In this document: positions 62,510 through 64,000 of the stretch, piece by piece
How the letters are laid out: each line of letters begins with the position of its first letter
How positions within the stretch are numbered: the stretch's first letter is position 1
From: Prochlorococcus marinus CUG1438
GTDB taxonomy: Bacteria > Cyanobacteriota > Cyanobacteriia > PCC-6307 > Cyanobiaceae
DNA length: 64,000 nt
Assembly: GCA_017644325.1 (NCBI GenBank)
Contig: JAEPLS010000002.1
Span: 124,001 to 188,000, forward strand
Reading direction: 5' to 3'
Made by a program: the position numbers and the translations under genes
Notes under the pieces: model-generated
What the model saw: only the letters and a program-made list of their open reading frames with translations
Database searches by the model: none
What the model was told of the DNA's origin: nothing

Positions 62510-64000
62510 ATTTATACTTGTCTATTGTTTCATCATCATCTTCAATTTGTCCCATGTATATAACACCTTCATTAAGCTGCAATGTAATAAGATCACCATT
62601 ACTAATCTGATGATTAGTAATATTATCTAAATTACAAATCGTAGAAATCTTTATATTATTTTTGTTAAACAAAGCGTAAACATCATTTACATTTTGGTTC
62701 GTAACAATACCTCCAATATTTTTACTAAGTGGAATATTTTCCATTAATTCAACCGGCACGAATAATATTTCTCCTGGGCAAATTAGGGATACATCAAGAT
62801 TACTTTTTATTATTCTTGCTTTACCTGTTACACCGATTTCCCCTATTGAAATTCCTCTTGATACAATCTTTCTTACTAAACCAACTTTTATTAGATCTGT
62901 TGAGCCGCTAATGCCAGTTAATGTGCCTGCGGTTTGAACTACTAAATCTCCTTGATTTAGGATTCCCATCTCCTGGGCAATCTGCATAGCTAAACTAAAA
63001 GTTTTTGCTGTTCTTTCATCATTTTTAACTACTATGGGAGTAACTCCCCATACAAGTTGCAATCTCCTTGCTACACTCCTCTCTGTAGTAGTTGCCAAGA
63101 TAGGTGTTGGTGGTCTGAACTTACTTACATTTCGAGCGGTAGAACCTGATTTTGTTAATGGGATTATAGCTCCTGCATCAAGTTGTCTTGCTATATTACT
63201 TACAGCTGCACTAATAGCATTTGGGATCGTACTAGGTAAGTGGCTTTCAATAGCTTTAAGTGGATAATCCCTTTCTATTCTTCTTGCTATAGTTGCCATC
63301 GTTTCTACTGCCTCGACAGGATAATCGCCAACAGCAGTTTCGTTTGAAAGCATTACTGCATCTGTTCCATCCAGAATTGCATTTGCAACATCACTGACTT
63401 CGGCCCTAGTTGGCCTTGGATTAGAAGCCATAGAATCAAGCATTTGAGTCGCTGTAATTATTGGAATACCTAATGAATTAGCTTTTCTTATTAATTCCTT
63501 TTGTAAAAGAGGAACTTCTTCAGCAGGCATTTCTACACCTAAATCACCTCTTGCAACCATAACCCCATCACATAGAGGTAATACTGTATCTATTTGATCA
63601 ATAGCTTCGAATTTTTCTATTTTTGCGACTACTGGTGTTGAATGCCCATTTTTGTTTATCAAATCTTTTATCTCATTTATATCGGATGGATTTCTCACGA
63701 AACTTAGTGCTATCCAATCAACCCCTTCAGATAAACCAAATTTCAAATCCTCCTTATCTTTTTCTGTTAATGCTTTCACTGATAATTGAACATCTGGGAA
63801 ATTAACACCCTTATTATTAGAAAGAACCCCCCCTACAGTAACCAGACACTCTAAAAGATTAGCGTCTCTATCAACCTTTTCTACAGTCATTTCAATTTTA
63901 CCATCATCTAAAAGTATTCTTTTTCCTTCGCTAACTTCTTGAGAAAGTTTGTCGTAAGTTACATTTGCAATAGTATTTGAACATTCGACTTCATTCGACG
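62502..64000 (-). CDS. pyk: Pyruvate kinase (5' end cut by window)
   Basis: Phosphoenolpyruvate + ADP to pyruvate + ATP. The frame is open to the right edge, so the N-terminal region is missing; the part seen begins ...TYDKLSQEVSEGKRILLDDG. Marks: VALSFVRN-like DWIALSFVRNPSDI, VVAKIEKFEAIDQID with the catalytic Lys, GVMVARGDLGVEMPAEEVPL, ITATQMLDSMASNPRPTRAE and DAVMLSNETAVGDYPVEAV. The C-terminal allosteric domain is followed by an additional phosphohistidine (PEP-utilising) swivel domain, GEILFVP...GGIVTNQ, as in many cyanobacterial enzymes. Confidence 0.96.
   Translation of the reverse strand, partial: SNEVECSNTIANVTYDKLSQEVSEGKRILLDDGKIEMTVEKVDRDANLLECLVTVGGVLSNNKGVNFPDVQLSVKALTEKDKEDLKFGLSEGVDWIALSFVRNPSDINEIKDLINKNGHSTPVVAKIEKFEAIDQIDTVLPLCDGVMVARGDLGVEMPAEEVPLLQKELIRKANSLGIPIITATQMLDSMASNPRPTRAEVSDVANAILDGTDAVMLSNETAVGDYPVEAVETMATIARRIERDYPLKAIESHLPSTIPNAISAAVSNIARQLDAGAIIPLTKSGSTARNVSKFRPPTPILATTTERSVARRLQLVWGVTPIVVKNDERTAKTFSLAMQIAQEMGILNQGDLVVQTAGTLTGISGSTDLIKVGLVRKIVSRGISIGEIGVTGKARIIKSNLDVSLICPGEILFVPVELMENIPLSKNIGGIVTNQNVNDVYALFNKNNIKISTICNLDNITNHQISNGDLITLQLNEGVIYMGQIEDDDETIDKYKYV

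Overview
This 64 kb window is chromosome of a marine picocyanobacterium, most probably a high-light-adapted Prochlorococcus. The signs are very AT-rich DNA (about 30% GC by eye), short intergenic gaps, many very small membrane-protein genes, and the particular mix of urease with urtABCDE, glucosylglycerate genes, Psb28, Gun4, PAM68 and DUF1816/DUF1830/DUF3082/DUF3288 proteins. No phage, insertion sequence, CRISPR array or rRNA operon is seen. The strain cannot be named from the sequence alone.

Layout. 1-5.1 kb: the partial gene of a pheophorbide-a-oxygenase-like Rieske protein, then a loose block of small unknown genes separated by AT-rich gaps. 5.2-10.3 kb: urea ABC transporter urtABCDE (minus strand) with an NtcA-type promoter and a perfect hairpin between urtA and urtB. 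10.4-15.5 kb: urease accessory genes ureEFG (minus) divergent from ureDABC (plus). 15.5-20.3 kb: a glucosylglycerate cluster (gpgS divergent from a GH13_18 phosphorylase, a HAD phosphatase and a glycerate kinase). 20.3-25.4 kb: small membrane proteins, uppP, tRNA-Pro, msrA, an ABC exporter and a DUF3288 gene. 25.4-34.9 kb: a plus-strand run of trpD, carA, a STAS protein with no normal start codon, mini-RNase III, a SpoU-type rRNA methyltransferase, DUF1816, gatA and dnaE. 34.9-37.6 kb: EamA transporter, glycine-zipper protein, ruvA, rpsO and pam68 (minus). 37.7-42.8 kb: dnaG, then umuD-umuC plus an HExxH protein behind a LexA-like box, rlmH and an acidic protein. 42.8-48.7 kb: rsmA, ispE, DUF3082, pdhB, secD, secF (plus). 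48.7-55.3 kb: AI-2E-type protein, psb28, mnmH, gun4, an RsbW-like kinase, a methyltransferase and glnA with its own terminator and NtcA-type promoter. 55.5-64 kb: photorespiratory aminotransferase, tadA, a PLP decarboxylase, then a minus-strand run of pyruvate kinase (partial), a DevC/MacB-type permease, bioY, lspA and a DUF697-like GTPase.

How it fits together. Urea is imported by Urt, hydrolysed by nickel urease, and the ammonium is assimilated by GlnA. The urtA and glnA promoters share the same NtcA box and the same spacing to the -10 region. Glutamine feeds CarA and GatA. The aminotransferase and the glycerate kinase are both photorespiratory steps. The glycerate kinase also sits beside a phosphorylase that would release glycerate from glucosylglycerate, a nitrogen-free compatible solute suited to nitrogen-poor water.

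The most interesting leads are the zinc-metalloprotease-like gene next to umuDC, the matched NtcA promoters, the urtA/urtB hairpin, the STAS gene without a standard start, and about ten uncharacterised micro-proteins.
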